In this document: positions 24,450-36,947 of the stretch, piece after piece
Layout: the number at the start of each line of letters is the position of its first letter
Numbering within the stretch: the first letter of the stretch is position 1
Source: Takakia lepidozioides
Taxonomy: Eukaryota; Streptophyta; Takakiopsida; Takakiales; Takakiaceae
Direction: 5' to 3'
Assembly: GCA_030704615.1 (NCBI GenBank)
Contig: CM060733.1
Span: 45,010,001 to 45,074,000, forward strand
Length of the DNA: 64,000 nucleotides
Notes under the pieces: generated by a model
Told to the model about the DNA's origin: nothing
What the model saw: the letters and a program-made list of their open reading frames with translations, nothing else
Database searches by the model: none
Position numbers and translations under genes: made by a program

Positions 24450-25190
24450 CTAGCTTGGCCTTCGTGGAAACAACCTTCAGTTACACCTTGCAAGGCCTGG
24501 ACATAAGTTCAGCCTTGACCTCTTTACTTTGGAATTTTTCTATACACCACTTCCGAATTAAACGTTTCACAGATCTGTTGGTGTTGGGAAAACACCTTTT
24601 TGATCTCAGTCCAAAACAGGAATTGGTCATAGGTACCAATATCAATTCTAACATTGCGCCAGCTTGGCCTTCGTGGAAACAACCTCAATCAGCCACTCAG
24701 CCTTGCTCTTCATTTTGGAATTTTTCTATGCGCCACTTCCGAATTGAACGTTGCACAAATCTGTTGCTGTTGGGAAAACACCTTTTGATTTGAGTCCAAA
24801 CCAGGAAGTGGTCATAGGTACCAATATCAATATGGTGGCGTCAGATCCTCCTTTGGACAAACGTTAAACCGCATTGGCATTTCTGTACATTGAGGTCCTC
24901 GCCCATGTCATAGACTGGAAACAAGTTTAAGAAAGTGTTATGCTAGCTAACGTCATTTTCAGCTGACAGTCTTTGGGCACCTCCTTTGGACTTAAACCAA
25001 GGAGGCATTTCTACACGTTTGGATACAGAGGCTGGGCATCTGCTCTACAGATTTTAAATTAAAGGTCCTTGCCCATGTCATAGACTGGAAACAAGTTTAG
25101 GAAAGTTTTATGTCTAACTTCATTTTCAGCGGACAATCTTGGGGCATCAGACCCTCCTTTGGACAGCTTTAAACCAAGGAGGTTGAATTT
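24450..25190. repeat. Internal degenerate duplications, two kinds
   Basis: GCTTGGCCTTCGTGGAAACA to GGTCATAGGTACCAATATCA occurs at about 24452-24650 and again at 24661-24830. A second pair, GCCCATGTCATAGACTGGAA to TTTCAGC.GACA, occurs at about 24902-24970 and 25071-25135. Each is followed by a TCCTTTGGAC...AACCAAGGAGG motif. The copies are diverged and I see no product. Confidence 0.65.
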
Positions 25191-25206
25191 TTGTAGATTC
25201 AAATAG

Positions 25207-25610
25207 TTAAGTCTGTCTCCAACATAAGTGTATCAAGATGAAAGGCCTCAAAAGGACAGCAGGTGGCGCCCTGCAAAAGGGCAAAGAGGTCCACGGTGAC
25301 ATCATCAAAGCTGATAGTCTTCCGCTCAGGTCCGAAGGCAGCCCGTTGTTATAGGAATCATTGACTAGCTCTGAAAATTGTGCAAACATGAGCTTTCCAA
25401 TTACAGCAATAGCCAAGCGCATATTGTCCACGGAGACACCAACGGCTCAGCATCGATAAGTGGATTGTCATTCACTGAGTTGATTTCCCTCTGGATAGCA
25501 TGTGTTGCAATCCGAATAGTCTCCACCTGACATAAGACACGCACAAAACAAAGCTGGACATGTTACAAGACTGGAGCCAATGCCAACTCTTCGGTCCTCA
25601 TTGGGTGTAT
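25207..25610 (-). pseudogene. PAL: Phenylalanine ammonia-lyase (PAL) fragment
   Basis: PAL converts phenylalanine to cinnamate, the entry step of phenylpropanoid synthesis. On the minus strand 25600-25440 gives RTEELALAPVL, then a short gap, then VETIRIATHAIQ and REINSVNDNPLID. 25450-25330 gives [28 protein letters not shown] and [11 protein letters not shown]. These blocks are the PAL core in the right order. About 50 bases between NPLID and GVSVDN (the region of the KALHGGNFQGTPI motif) are deleted, and the frame changes there. The MIO-forming Ala-Ser-Gly lies outside the fragment. After LSG the reading frame continues with sequence I do not recognise. It is non-functional. Confidence 0.85.
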
Positions 25611-25655
25611 CCTTGAGGCCTATGCACAAAGTAAACAGAGAGTTCACGTTGGGTC

Positions 25656-26655
25656 CCTTTGCTAGTCTCGCCCATCAAGAGACTATCCAACATATTTCAA
25701 AGTGGACAGATTTATTGTTTTGAGGTCTCTCAGCAAGCTCGGCTTGAAATTCTCCCACACATCATTAGTCGCATGATGCATCCCATCACTAGATCTTACT
25801 TGAAACTTGTGAATATAATTTCTGAGATTGTGCAAGGCTTCTTCAAGTCTGGTGTAATTAGTGTTCCAAAAAGGGTACAAGTATACAAGTCTGAAGCCTT
25901 CCCCAATATCCAACACAATCCAAACTGCCCAAATGTGGGCCACAAAGGGGGTAATTCTTTCATGTCCTGAATGTGTTTTGCAAGACACTGGAAATAGATC
26001 AAGATCGCCTCTTTGCTTTCTCTTGCAGATGATAAACTGTCAAGATGCACACATACATGCAAATAAGCAGGGGTTTAGGTTGGGAGGTGATCTTCAACCA
26101 GCCAGGGGGGGTTTGCTTGTAAAGCACAACAGAAGCCTTCCACAAACTCATAACTATTTTGCAGTAAATAGGTCTATCCAAGGGGATGTATTACGATAAC
26201 TCATAACAATCCTACAAAAACCACCCAGACAACTGCTCATCCAGATGCTCAGAGCGAAACTAAAAAGCCTTCACCCACCCTCCTCCACCACAACACAGCA
26301 CAATCAATCAGCAGAGTAAGAACCTGTCAAACACACCCAGAAAAAACATGATGAGCTTGCAATCGTTCATGTTTGTGATCCAGACACTCGCTCTCAACAA
26401 AATTCGCATTACAAATCACTGAAAGCAGAAAATGTATTCTCCATGCCTGTTCAATGCCAAAACATGCCCGATTTGCCTGAAGAGTACAAGTCCTCTCAAT
26501 CATCGTCGCTCTCCCATCAAGAGACTATCCAACATAGTTCAAAGTGGACAGATTTATTGTATTGAGGTTTTGGTTGCTCATAAAAATATTTATCTCTCAG
26601 CAAGCTCAGCTTGAAATTCTCCCACACATCATTAGTCGCATGTTGCATCCCATCA
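25656..26655. repeat. Extra copy of GMPP 3'-flank sequence between two ~150-bp repeats
   Basis: About 25900-26400 matches the flank downstream of GMPP at 28900-29400 and 56580-57070. Shared landmarks are ACAATCCAAACTGCC, CTGTCAAGATGCACACATAC and CAACAGAAGCCTTCCACA. It is bracketed by two copies of ATCAAGAGACTATCCAACAT...CATCACTA (25676-25791 and 26516-26660). This flank therefore exists three times in the window, once without its gene. Confidence 0.75.
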
Positions 26656-26885
26656 CTAAAACAGCTTGGGCATTGTATGTGCAGACGTCGCAAGGAAGCC
26701 AGAGCGCCAGCCAACCCTCCTCCATACTTCCGAGCGACATGGGGCAAGCATGGGATCATTTGTTGCTGCGCTCATGACCTCACCGGTGTATGGGCAGATA
26801 GAATCCCCTTCTGCTGGCAGGGACATAGAGGCTACCTCTTTGGCTTCCCCAGAATTTGAAAGGTCTGAGGTTAATTGGAACACGT
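26656..26885 (+). mobile_element. LINE C-terminal fragment upstream of GMPP, copy 1
   Basis: Plus-strand frames read TAWALYVQTSQG, then SPVYGQIESPSAGRDIEA and ending NWNTS. This corresponds to the tail of the LINE protein seen in fuller form in block copy 2 (54160-54545) and in distant form at 9610-9900. Copy 1 has lost the start. It directly precedes the GMPP leader. Confidence 0.5.
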
Positions 26886-28535
<1,650 letters not shown>

Positions 28536-30605
28536 TCATGCAGGAGAATTCATGTGGTGTCCCACCTGCTCTTCTCTAATCAACTTCTAGGAACATTGCA
28601 ACTCCTTTGATTACAAGTGTGAATGCTGTTCCCTATTCACAAATTGCTGATCCACAAAGAGAAGTCATAAAACGAGACTGTTGTAGCATGGTAAAGTCAG
28701 AACCATTTCCTTTGAAATTTTGCAAGGCCTAGAATAAGTGCAGCACAGAAATGCTCAGTGGAAAAACATCCACCATTGCCTTGGCGTAGACACTAACCAA
28801 ATCTAATTAATCACAAGGCATTGGATGGCAGAACTCCGGCACGCAAGGATTTTAAAATTTTCCCCTCTAATACTCTTCAATAAAGTTTCCAGGGCACTGT
28901 TCACACAATCCAAACTGCCAAAATGTAGGCCACAAAGGGGGTGATTCTTTCAGGTCCTGAATGTGTTTGCAAGACGCTGGAAATAGATCAAGTTCTGGCT
29001 GAAAGTCTGAAACAATCTCCTCTTTGCTTTCTCTTGCACATGATAAACTGTCAAGATGCACACATACATGTAAATAAGAGAAGGGTTTACGTTGGAATGT
29101 GATCGTCAACCAGCCAGGGGGGGGTTTGCTTATAAAGCACAACAGAAGCCTTCCACAAAACTCATAACTATTTTGCCAGTAAATAGGTCTATTCAACGGG
29201 GATATATTACATTAACTCAATAACCATCCTACAAAAACCACCAGACAACTGCTCATCCAGATACTCAGCAGAACAAAAAAGCCTTCCACCCACCCCTCCT
29301 TCAGCACAACACAGCACAATCCAATCAGCAGAGTAAGAAACCTGTCAAACACCCCAGAAAAAAATGATGCAGCTTGCAATCGTTCATCCAGACACTCGCC
29401 ATGGTCAGACATTTGTATGTTGCATGTTGTTGGAGGAGCAGCCGGTCAGTTTAAAACACCACATCCATCACTGATGGGTGAACTATGATAAGCTGATGGC
29501 TGTTCGTCCAATGACAGGCAGCACGCCAGTTTTTGACCAAAGTCTAGACAAACAGACACAACCATTCACAAAAACTTCAACCCAACAAAAACTGCCATGA
29601 CAAGTTGACAACCACTCAAAGCAAAGCCAAAAAGCCTCCTATTGAGCAGACCAAGAAAGCTTGTCGAACACCCCAAACACCCCAGACAACGATGAGGCTT
29701 GCAATGCATCTAAAGTCGCGTGCCACTGTCCAGACAACCCGTGGTGCCGAGATTCTACAAACCTGGCTACCACACCCTCCCTCTGGTAGACGATTGACAA
29801 TCAGCCCCCACAGTACACTAGCCCTGGCTTTCTCAAGCCATACATAGGTTGAGTAGTGTGCTGTGGTGCACCCTACTATTGGCTCAAATGGAGGGTCATT
29901 GATCCAAAACCCAATATGACACAGGAAGCAAGAGAAGTAGAGAGAATGTACTCATAATCCGTTGTTGGCCATAGCCTTGTGGCCATTGACCCCCGCGCCC
30001 AGTTTGAGGGGAACACAAAGAAACAGAAATTACCTTTGACGGGGGCTGATGCCGGTCGTATGAAACATGCAAACCTGGAAACATGCAAGTGATCCGAGTT
30101 TTCCAGATATCCTCTAGAAATCCCTTCACACAAACATCAATCTGCTGTGTAGAGAAGTAGAGAGACAAAGACAGAGTGGTAACAGACAGCCGCAATCCAG
30201 GTTAGACGTGCTTGATGCCTACACAGAGTGCTTCTGGAGCTATGTATGAACCATTGACTTTCATTCCATGAGAATTGAAGGCCTGTGTAGGCCCATAGCA
30301 AAAACTATCCATGGGTAATTCAGCTACCAAACTTGTTCCAGCTCTGCAAAGAAGCTGTAAAACATCGTAAAGGATTTCTTTTTTCTACCTAGTTCTCAGA
30401 TGTCACTACCTTCGTATGTGAAAAACCTTTCTTCTCCATACTTCAGAATGAAACCAAACAGAACAGCTCCCCATCGCAGTGAAGCATTGAACCACATTTT
30501 GATGTCAGTTTTGATACACACTTTGGAACTGCAATTGATCAACAAATAGGACAGAGTTATTAGCAGGATTGCAGGTCCAAATCCCCTTCAATCGGGCATC
30601 ATCAC
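28536..30605. other. Long 3' flank of GMPP, non-coding as far as I can see
   Basis: Conserved with block copy 2 (56187-58245) at high identity. Minus-strand frames (for example 29196-28867, 30133-29876) and a plus frame at 29605-29847 are open in both copies. They have no recognisable domain and their conservation does not favour one frame, so I do not call genes. The segment presumably holds the GMPP 3' UTR and the 3' UTR of the opposite eL29 gene. Confidence 0.45.
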
Positions 30606-30668
30606 ACATCTCTCATTCCATTTCTTCAGCAACATCAACTTCACTGTTGCCGCCGCACACGCGATTAT
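30606..30668 (-). pseudogene. RPL29: Ribosomal protein eL29 C-terminal remnant, copy 1
   Basis: On the minus strand only HNRVCGGNSEVDVAEEM and the stop survive. Copy 2 keeps a whole last exon (58246-58344). In copy 1 the sequence jumps from ATTATGT to ACAAAACC, deleting the equivalent of 58304-58613 (310 bp) including the family signature MDPKFLRNQRYA and the splice acceptor. Confidence 0.75.
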
Positions 30669-31129
30669 GTACAAAACCAGCATTGAGAATGATGTAAAAG
30701 AAAATATCAAACTGGTTTCGCAGTGTAAAGCGCCCTCGGGCGGGTCGTCAAATCGTGGTCGTGGAAACTCCTCGAGGGCAGGTGCTCTACATATGCATAA
30801 AGCATAGACTCTCGTTGCAGAAGCTCCTACCATGCAAATATACTTGCTGATGTATGGTTGTCTCATATTTCAATAGCGTCACACACTTGTGCATAAAGTG
30901 ACTGAGACCATCAGTGACTTAGAAAGCTAGTGTGTTCTCATACGCTTAATTGGTGTGAAGTATTGACAGCAGGGGAGGCAAGAACATGAACATCTGCACA
31001 AGCGCAGCATAGTTCATGGAGAGGAACAGAGATGACTTTTACGCCTCCAACTCCCTTCTTCAACACCAGAGAGAAATCAACAAGTTACCTGAGATATCTG
31101 GCACAGCCAGCGGACAAAAATGCATGGTT
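30669..31129. other. Non-coding, shared with block copy 2
   Basis: This sequence matches 58614-59068 and contains no identified gene. At its right end (about 31121) copy 1 jumps from ATGCATGG to TTGTTTTTGTCGG and so lacks the 0.6-kb tandem structure present at 59.07-59.67 kb. Confidence 0.5.
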
Positions 31130-31203
31130 GTTTTTGTCGGTGTTCCATGAGCCGTAAGCTTTCACAGGCTGCGCCTAAGCCTGCTTCATCTTGTCACATT
31201 GTG
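31130..31203 (-). pseudogene. Remnant of an unidentified C-terminal exon, copy 1
   Basis: On the minus strand this reads KAYGSWNTDKNNH in the same frame as the longer version at 59583-59717 and is then cut off. The product is unknown. The bases immediately upstream on this strand, CCTGTGCAG, could be a splice acceptor. Confidence 0.4.
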
Positions 31204-31549
31204 CAAGCTGCACAGGATTTCATCACATCGATTCATCCATCCATTGTTCACGAAATAGAGAATCACGGGGGGTGGAGTTCCCGACGGAGGATTTTAGGGA
31301 TCCAAGAGATGGCGGGGAAGGAGTGAGGGGGTGCGTGCAGGCGCGGGACGGACATCCACCACACCTCGCAGGCTGCCTGCCTGGATTCTCACACTGCACC
31401 ACCAACTTCGGCCATCCACTGTGTCTCGTATGTTTTTGCTTGCAACCCGCGTGCGCTACTTGGGGCTGTAAGCTGCAGCTTGTCCAGTGAATCCATCTGC
31501 TACTTTGCCTTGTCATTCGATCATACATATTCCCTTGCTCCGGGTAGGG
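31204..31549 (+). promoter_or_regulatory. Upstream/leader region of SF1
   Basis: Block homology ends here and this stretch exists only once. It has no coding content. CTTGCTCCGGGTAG just before the SF1 ATG could be a 3' splice site of a leader intron, but this is speculative. Confidence 0.3.
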
Positions 31550-33430
31550 ATGGAGCAGAGCGGGGCAGCTGTTGCGGCAGAAGCGTTTCTAAGCGGGCTT
31601 GAAAAGCAAGTATCCGAGCAATCGAATGCCGCTCCCTGGCAGAAACAGGAAGATTACAGTGGGTATGGTGGATTGAATCAACAGGGGTCAGGTTTTCCTA
31701 CTCAAAATGGGCAGTCTGGTTCCGCTGGCTATGCCTCCTATGTAGGCCCAGTAGACATGGGAGTGCAACAGCAGGCTTCGATGCAGTCACGCACCGACAC
31801 ATATGGCCAGGTAGGAGGATTTCAAGAGCAAAAGAATCACTCAGACGATTATTCTTCTCAGTATGTATCTCGGGTGGAAGATGGAAGGGGGCCGGGAGGA
31901 AGGTAACAGGGTATACAACTACGAAGATCCTGCAGGAGATGGAAGTGAGGGCTGCACAAAAGGGGTCGGTGCTGGCGACGAAGATAGCGGTGGCGAGGGA
32001 GATGGAGTCCAGTTTTTTCCGACCCCTGCTGGGCAGCCTGGGGACAGTGAAGGAGGACTAGAGAATGATCAGTTGAACGATGAAAACTTGGGCTTCGCCG
32101 GGGATGGAAGCTCCGGTAAAAGGCGGCGGAGTCGTTGGGGTCCTCAAGCAGAAGGAGAGGGCGATGTAACTGACATTGAAGGTGTAGGAGGAAAGAAACG
32201 AAATCCCGATGGGCATCTGACGAGCCCAAAAATGCTCTCTTCGGCCAGATTCAGCTCCCAGATTTTGTGAAGGAGTTGACTGGTGGGGTAGATTTGGACC
32301 CTGAGCTTCAGGCTCTTAACATTCAGCTTCTGGACATCAATAGGAAGCTCCAGACGGGGATGGTGGTTGATTTTCAAGGAGATGGTGGCCGATCACCTTC
32401 TCCCGAGCCTATCTATGACAACATGGGCATCAGAATTAATACTCGAGAATACAGGGCTCGGGAGAAGTTGACGCGGGAAAGGCAGGAAGTGATTGCTTTG
32501 CTGATCAAGAAGAATCCGGCGTTCAAACCTCCAGCCGATTACAAACCTTTGAAGCAGTACAAGAAGCTTTACATCCCCGTCAAAGAAATACCCTGGATAT
32601 AATTTTATTGGACTGATCATTGGTCCCCGCGGTAACACTCAAAAACGGATGGAGAGAGAGACGGGGGCGAAGATTGTGATAAGGGGTAAAGGGTCCGTGA
32701 AGGAGGGGCGCTCAGCACAGAAACGTGATCTGAAGCCTGACCCTTCTGAGAATGAGGACTTGCATGTGCTGGTCGAAGCAGATACTGCAGACGGCTTGGA
32801 GAAGGCTGCAGGGATGGTGGAAAAGCTTTTACTCCCTGTGGAAGAGGGTAGGAATGAGCATAAGAGAGCCCAGTTGCGGGAGCTTGCAGCATTAAATGGG
32901 ACAATACGAGATGATGAGTACTGTCGCCTCTGTGGGGAGCCTGGCCACAGGCAGTACGCCTGTCCAGCCCGGCACTCCACCTTTAAGAGCGACGTGTCTT
33001 GTCGCATCTGTGGTGATGGAGGTCACCCAACCATTGACTGTCCCTTGAAAGGTTCAGCTCAAGGAAGCAAGATGGATGATGAGTACAAAAGCTTCCTGGC
33101 CGAACTTGGAGGGGCTGATGCTGAAGGGGGGACTCCTGGTGGAAATGGGGGCGGGGAAATTGGCTCCAACCGACAGACTGGCTGCCCCTCAATTTACCAG
33201 GTCCACAAGGGGGAAGCGGCCTTCCATGGACAGGGGGTACTGCAGGTGGGGGTATGATAGGGTTTGTTGGCCCAGTGGTGGAGGTGGGATGGGGTTGGCA
33301 TGGGAGGCGGTGGCGGTATGGGAGGATCATTGGGAGGGTTTGGTGGAGGAGGGGGCATGGGTCCTCCTATGGGTTCAGGTGGTGGGATGCCCATGCAACA
33401 ACCACAGGGCTTTGGAAACTCAAGTGTTTG
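31550..33430 (+). pseudogene. SF1: Splicing factor SF1 / branchpoint-bridging protein, frameshifted and 3'-truncated
   Basis: SF1 binds the intron branch-point sequence with U2AF in the early spliceosome (nucleus). Starting at ATG 31550, domains appear in order. First is a low-complexity N-terminus. A U2AF-ligand motif (KRRRSRWGP, about 32120) and a second KR..SRW follow. The SF1 helix-hairpin ([20 protein letters not shown], about 32404-32520) precedes the KH-QUA2 RNA-binding domain ([20 protein letters not shown], about 32612-32675). Two zinc knuckles ([15 protein letters not shown] and [15 protein letters not shown], about 32920-33050) and Gly-rich sequence finish it. Frame changes occur near 31890, 32205 (one A missing), 32588 (one A extra) and 33155, mostly in homopolymers. 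The RRM and proline-rich tail of plant SF1 are gone: at about 33430 the gene runs into the hairpin repeat. No coding introns are seen. There is no second copy in the window. Confidence 0.9.
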
Positions 33431-33545
33431 CCAATATTGCAGCGGTCATTTTTTTATATTCTTAATATTTTGAAAATAGCAAGGCGGTCGCGTTTAATCT
33501 TTATATTTTTCAGTTTAAGTGACCGTCAATGTGGCGGTCGTTTTC

Positions 33546-33552
<7 letters not shown>
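33431..33552. repeat. Hairpin array, short inverted copy
   Basis: Read on the minus strand this gives two cores in the same order and spacers as the left array (GTGACCG/CGGTCGT-type units). It then gives a half unit, TGACCGCTGCAATATTGGCA, that matches the left unit at 10656 rather than the third one. The short array thus has an internal deletion relative to the left array. It forms the exact boundary of truncated SF1. Confidence 0.75.
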
Positions 33553-33576
<24 letters not shown>

Positions 33577-34784
33577 GTGAACAGGGGGATTAGGCCCTGA
33601 TTAACTTTATTGTAATGTATTTGTGGGACAAAGCCCTTACATATTATTTGAGATTATTCGGGGGAAAAAACTAAAACCCCTTAGACGCCATAAGGCACCC
33701 ACACCGTAATCAGTGAAAAGATAACTGTGGTGGAGAATTTAACTGGCGAACATTGCAGCCTCAAATGCAACTAAGCAAGGGAGAGCATGAAAACTGAATC
33801 AAAAGAGTAAGTTACCATCAAACAGGGATAGGAAAAAAAAGTTATAGAGACGAAGTTGTCTTTAAGACCTTATCCGACCAAAAGATTCCCTAGGGATTAG
33901 CCACGATCTATCCTTCTTGGCTCAAACTATTCAACGATAGTTGAGTTTCGAGGGTTTTGCCGAGGTCTTCAAGTGTTGACCTCACGACCGAACTCTGGGG
34001 ATACTGTGGACTGTTGAGTGTTGTTTTTCCAATGTAGGGGTGGAAGCTCTGGCCATGTACATGAGTCCTCTGAAGTGGTGACACAGATGAGCTCGTGGTG
34101 AGCCCAGGTGTTCCTAAATTTCTCGTAGATGGAGGGAGCTCCTTGCAAATTGCGGTGCATATCTACACAAAAGTTTAACCCAGGCTTTGTGTAATTCGAT
34201 GATCAAATCATAGAAAACAAGGGCCAAAATGGTGGAGATTGAGGAGGTGGAGTTAGAGAATGATTTTGAGCATGATCGGACTTTCCAAAGATGCCACAAG
34301 ACTGAGCCCCTAAGAGATTCAAACACAGGGTAGGAGATGGCTTTTTGCTTAGTGAGGGGGTCATAGTTTAGCAGCAGGTCCGTGACTGAGAGACACCTTG
34401 GGCTCTAGTGATGGTAGAAACCTTTGATGAAGGGCCAGATGTTCCTAGGGGCTAGGCAGGTAAGGAGCGCGTGCTCTATAGATTCCAGAATACCCATTCG
34501 ACAACATTGTCAAAGGATGGCTGATTGGAATTGAAGCCCTTCTCCGACCTTAGCACTCTGTTGCCGATCTGCCAGAGAAGGGCCGCCACCTTGGCCGGGC
34601 GGGTCTTGATCCGAACTGAAGCCCAGACTATTGACCATTTTTCGTTTTGGAACCCATGGTGTTGTCATCTTGTATCCCATTTGGACTGCATGGGCTGGGC
34701 GTTCTGGATGGCTTGGTAGCCCTTCTTGGTTGAATAAATGTAGAAGGGGTGAGGCCCTCTGGGGAAATTCCAAGACCATTCATC
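33553..34784 (-). mobile_element. LINE 3' end with zf-RVT domain, family 1, right arm
   Basis: Inverted copy of 9043-10297, including the TA tail (33553-33576), the ATTATTCGGGGG segment (C run much shortened) and the zf-RVT frames (LRGSVLWHLWKV, HPERPAHAVQMGYK and others in broken frames). Homology to the left arm stops at GACCATTCATC (34784); beyond it is gypsy integrase sequence. With 9043-10297 it flanks block copy 1 and SF1, the LINE 3' ends facing inward. Confidence 0.75.
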
Positions 34785-34845
34785 AGTAGTCCTCAACCTT
34801 GATGATCCGGATGTGTGGACATAAGCATGTGCCCAGCGCGCAGAG

Positions 34846-35331
34846 TTGTTCAAGAGAGTAATGCCTATGGCTTTTGATAATCATGTTATTGCCCAACACC
34901 GAGACACATTGAGGTATGTCACTATACGTGGAGGGGGATATCGGCCAGATGTTTGGCGTTTCCACCCTGGGGACTATTTGTATCTGCTGCAGATAGTACC
35001 TACGACATTGGATGTCGCAGCAGGACTATGATTCTAAGGGTGAGGGAGGTGTTGCCTTCAGGAGTGTTAATTATAGAGGATCGAGATGGCTTGGTATGGA
35101 AGGACCATGTACGCTATGTCACCTTCTACATGTGGATGGGATGATAGATCCCAACCTTGCAGTGGTACCTGCAGGATTGCGTTGCATGCTATGTGGGCAT
35201 GCTCGTGGTGCCGCCACTATGCTGGTGTGTGATCCATGCTCAAGAGGTTAGCACAGGGGATGCTTGACACCACCTCCTGACATGATTCATAATGGAGATT
35301 GGTTATGTCCACACTGCTTGGGATAGTGGCA
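34846..35331 (+). pseudogene. Ty3/gypsy integrase C-terminus with PHD-like finger
   Basis: Three frames chain: IAQHRDTLRYVTIRGGGYRP and FHPGDYLYLLQ, then ILRVREVLPSGVLIIEDRDG, then DPNLAVVPAGLRCMLCG, MLVCDPCSRG and CLTPPPDMIHNGDWLCPHC. This is the DNA-binding tail of a gypsy integrase followed by a zinc finger of PHD type (C-x2-C ... C-x2-C ... H ... C-P-x-C), which some gypsy lineages carry at the pol end. A TAG at 35250-35252 replaces the Trp that precedes the zinc-binding His, and two frameshifts are present. The catalytic core is absent, because the left border is the LINE at 34784. The finger may read histone marks for integration; that is inference. Confidence 0.75.
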
Positions 35332-35576
35332 GTGGATATGACTAATGGCAGCTAACAAGACATGGGAGGCCAAGCTCATAGGAGTCAATACCTGAGATCT
35401 CAGGCTCAAGTTCACAGACTAATGATGAGGCAACTCTTGTACCCGGCCTCTTGATCTATCGAGTTTGAGTGTAGTAGGGACAGTGGTGGAGGACGTAGTG
35501 AGGCTATGGCCACTATCACATCTTGTGGCTACCTAGACTTAGAGGGACCTAAGCGCCAGCTATGGGGGCGATTGTG
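35332..35576. other. Gypsy 3' untranslated region ending in a polypurine-like tract
   Basis: Non-coding. It ends CTATGGGGGCGATTG at about 35562-35576, immediately followed by TGATGGACTAG, which fits a polypurine tract next to an LTR start. Confidence 0.4.
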
Positions 35577-36947
35577 ATGGACTAGTGGCTTCGTCCTGAG
35601 GTTACACGATCATAGTATGTGAACGGAAGCACGTAGCTTCCGCGTTAGTCCGCACTACAAGACAACCCCCTCAGTAGCGTAGTTCCCCCACGAGACCCTC
35701 GCTCAATTTGGGCCTACTGGAAATTCCCTTTGGTTGTTGGCAGTCCAGAACAGCTCCCTACACCTTGGTCGTTTTCCGGCTCGCACGCTTACTCACTAGT
35801 TTTTGGTCACCAACGGGCTTGCACCGTTCTCGGGGTTACTACTCCATATATATATACTTCTGTGACTGTCCGCGGGGATTTCACAAACAACCCAGTCATT
35901 TTATGGCGAACCATCACGAAAACCTCGATTCCCGGTGATGAGTCGCGGTGAGTCTTGGCCCACCTACCACGGCCCCATTGGACCGTGATGAGTCCCAAGA
36001 CTCCCCACGACTCCCCACGACTCCCCACGACTCCCACCACAAGGTCTCTGCCCCATGGTGAGTCCTATGCCACCCCCACTAAGATCCACTAAGCTACCAC
36101 CACCCCTCGTGGAACCACCCCCACTGCAACCCAGTGTGTGGGGCTCCACCTAGTAAGCGCCTCCGCCTCCTTGAGTGCCTTGGGCACTCAAGAGTGCTTC
36201 AACCCCCGTATCTATTGTTGCCACTGCCCCCACCACAGGGGCAGCCCTCTTGTGTCTCGACCCCTTGCCCTCAAGGCAAAGGGCCGCGACACTAATGGTG
36301 CACTAGTGGTGGACTAGTGATAGACTAATGTTTGGTGTGCACATGTGTTGTGTGGTTTTGGACAGCGATGTAGTTGTGTAGCGATATGTATGCACACGAC
36401 AGCTGTCAAGTTATTTTACCACTAGTGTGAAGTTAGCTAGGAAATATCTAGCTTTTATATATTGACATTTGGGAGTGACCCAAGTGTCAATCCAGGGGCC
36501 AATACATGTTTGGGCACCTGACGTTGTTATCTTCACGGCAGATTGCGGTGGGCTCATTTTTCTCGAGTTGACCCTCACCGCGTCTAGCTATGGCGCCGTA
36601 GTGTGGATTCCCCATGGCGTGGGGTGCACTTGGCTCGACTTCATATATGAGTGATGTTTTCATGTGCAAGTATGTGAGTTTGAGAGAGTTTGTGTGCTTG
36701 TATCATTTCTTTATTTATCAATGTGATGGACTACTGGCAGCCTAGTGATGGACTAGTGGCTGCACTAGTGTTGGCTAGTGGCAACCTAGTGGTGGACTAG
36801 TGGCTGCACTAGTGGTTGTCTAGTGGCAGCGTAATGATGCACTAGTGGTGGACTAGTGATAGACTAGTGTTTGGTGTGCACATGTGTTGTGTGGTTTTGG
36901 ACAGTGATGTAGTTGTGTAGCGATATGTATGCGCATGACATATACCA
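35577..36947 (+). mobile_element. Candidate 3' LTR with CTAGTGG-rich repeats
   Basis: It starts TGATGGACTAGTGGC after the purine tract and carries a TATATATATA box at 35849-35860. Four near-perfect 10-bp GACTCCCCAC units lie at about 35999-36037. A ~105-bp segment from TGGTGTGCACATGTG to CGATATGTATGC occurs twice (about 36330-36395 and 36868-36935), each preceded by CACTAGTGGTGGACTAGTGATAGACTA. Between them at 36723-36870 is a minisatellite of the type GATGGACTAGTGGCAGCCTAGT. The right end is undefined. Confidence 0.45.

Larger units (their letters stand above)
23894..26655. other. Segment present only in block copy 1
   Basis: The two blocks match up to CCAGCGGTCA (about 23893 and 54114) and again from CAGCTTGGGCATTG (about 26661 and 54312). 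Between these points copy 1 has about 2.77 kb that copy 2 lacks, while copy 2 has about 0.2 kb of LINE-like sequence instead. Copy 1's extra part contains a PAL fragment, internal duplications and an additional copy of the GMPP 3' flank. Confidence 0.7.

Noticed and set aside
29605-29847. Plus-strand Thr/Gln-rich frame open in both GMPP flanks (also 57148-57423)
   Set aside because: Openness in two recent copies is not independent evidence, and the composition shows no domain.
32617-33394. Long minus-strand frames opposite SF1
   Set aside because: They are shadows of the SF1 coding sequence (Pro-rich from the Gly-rich strand).
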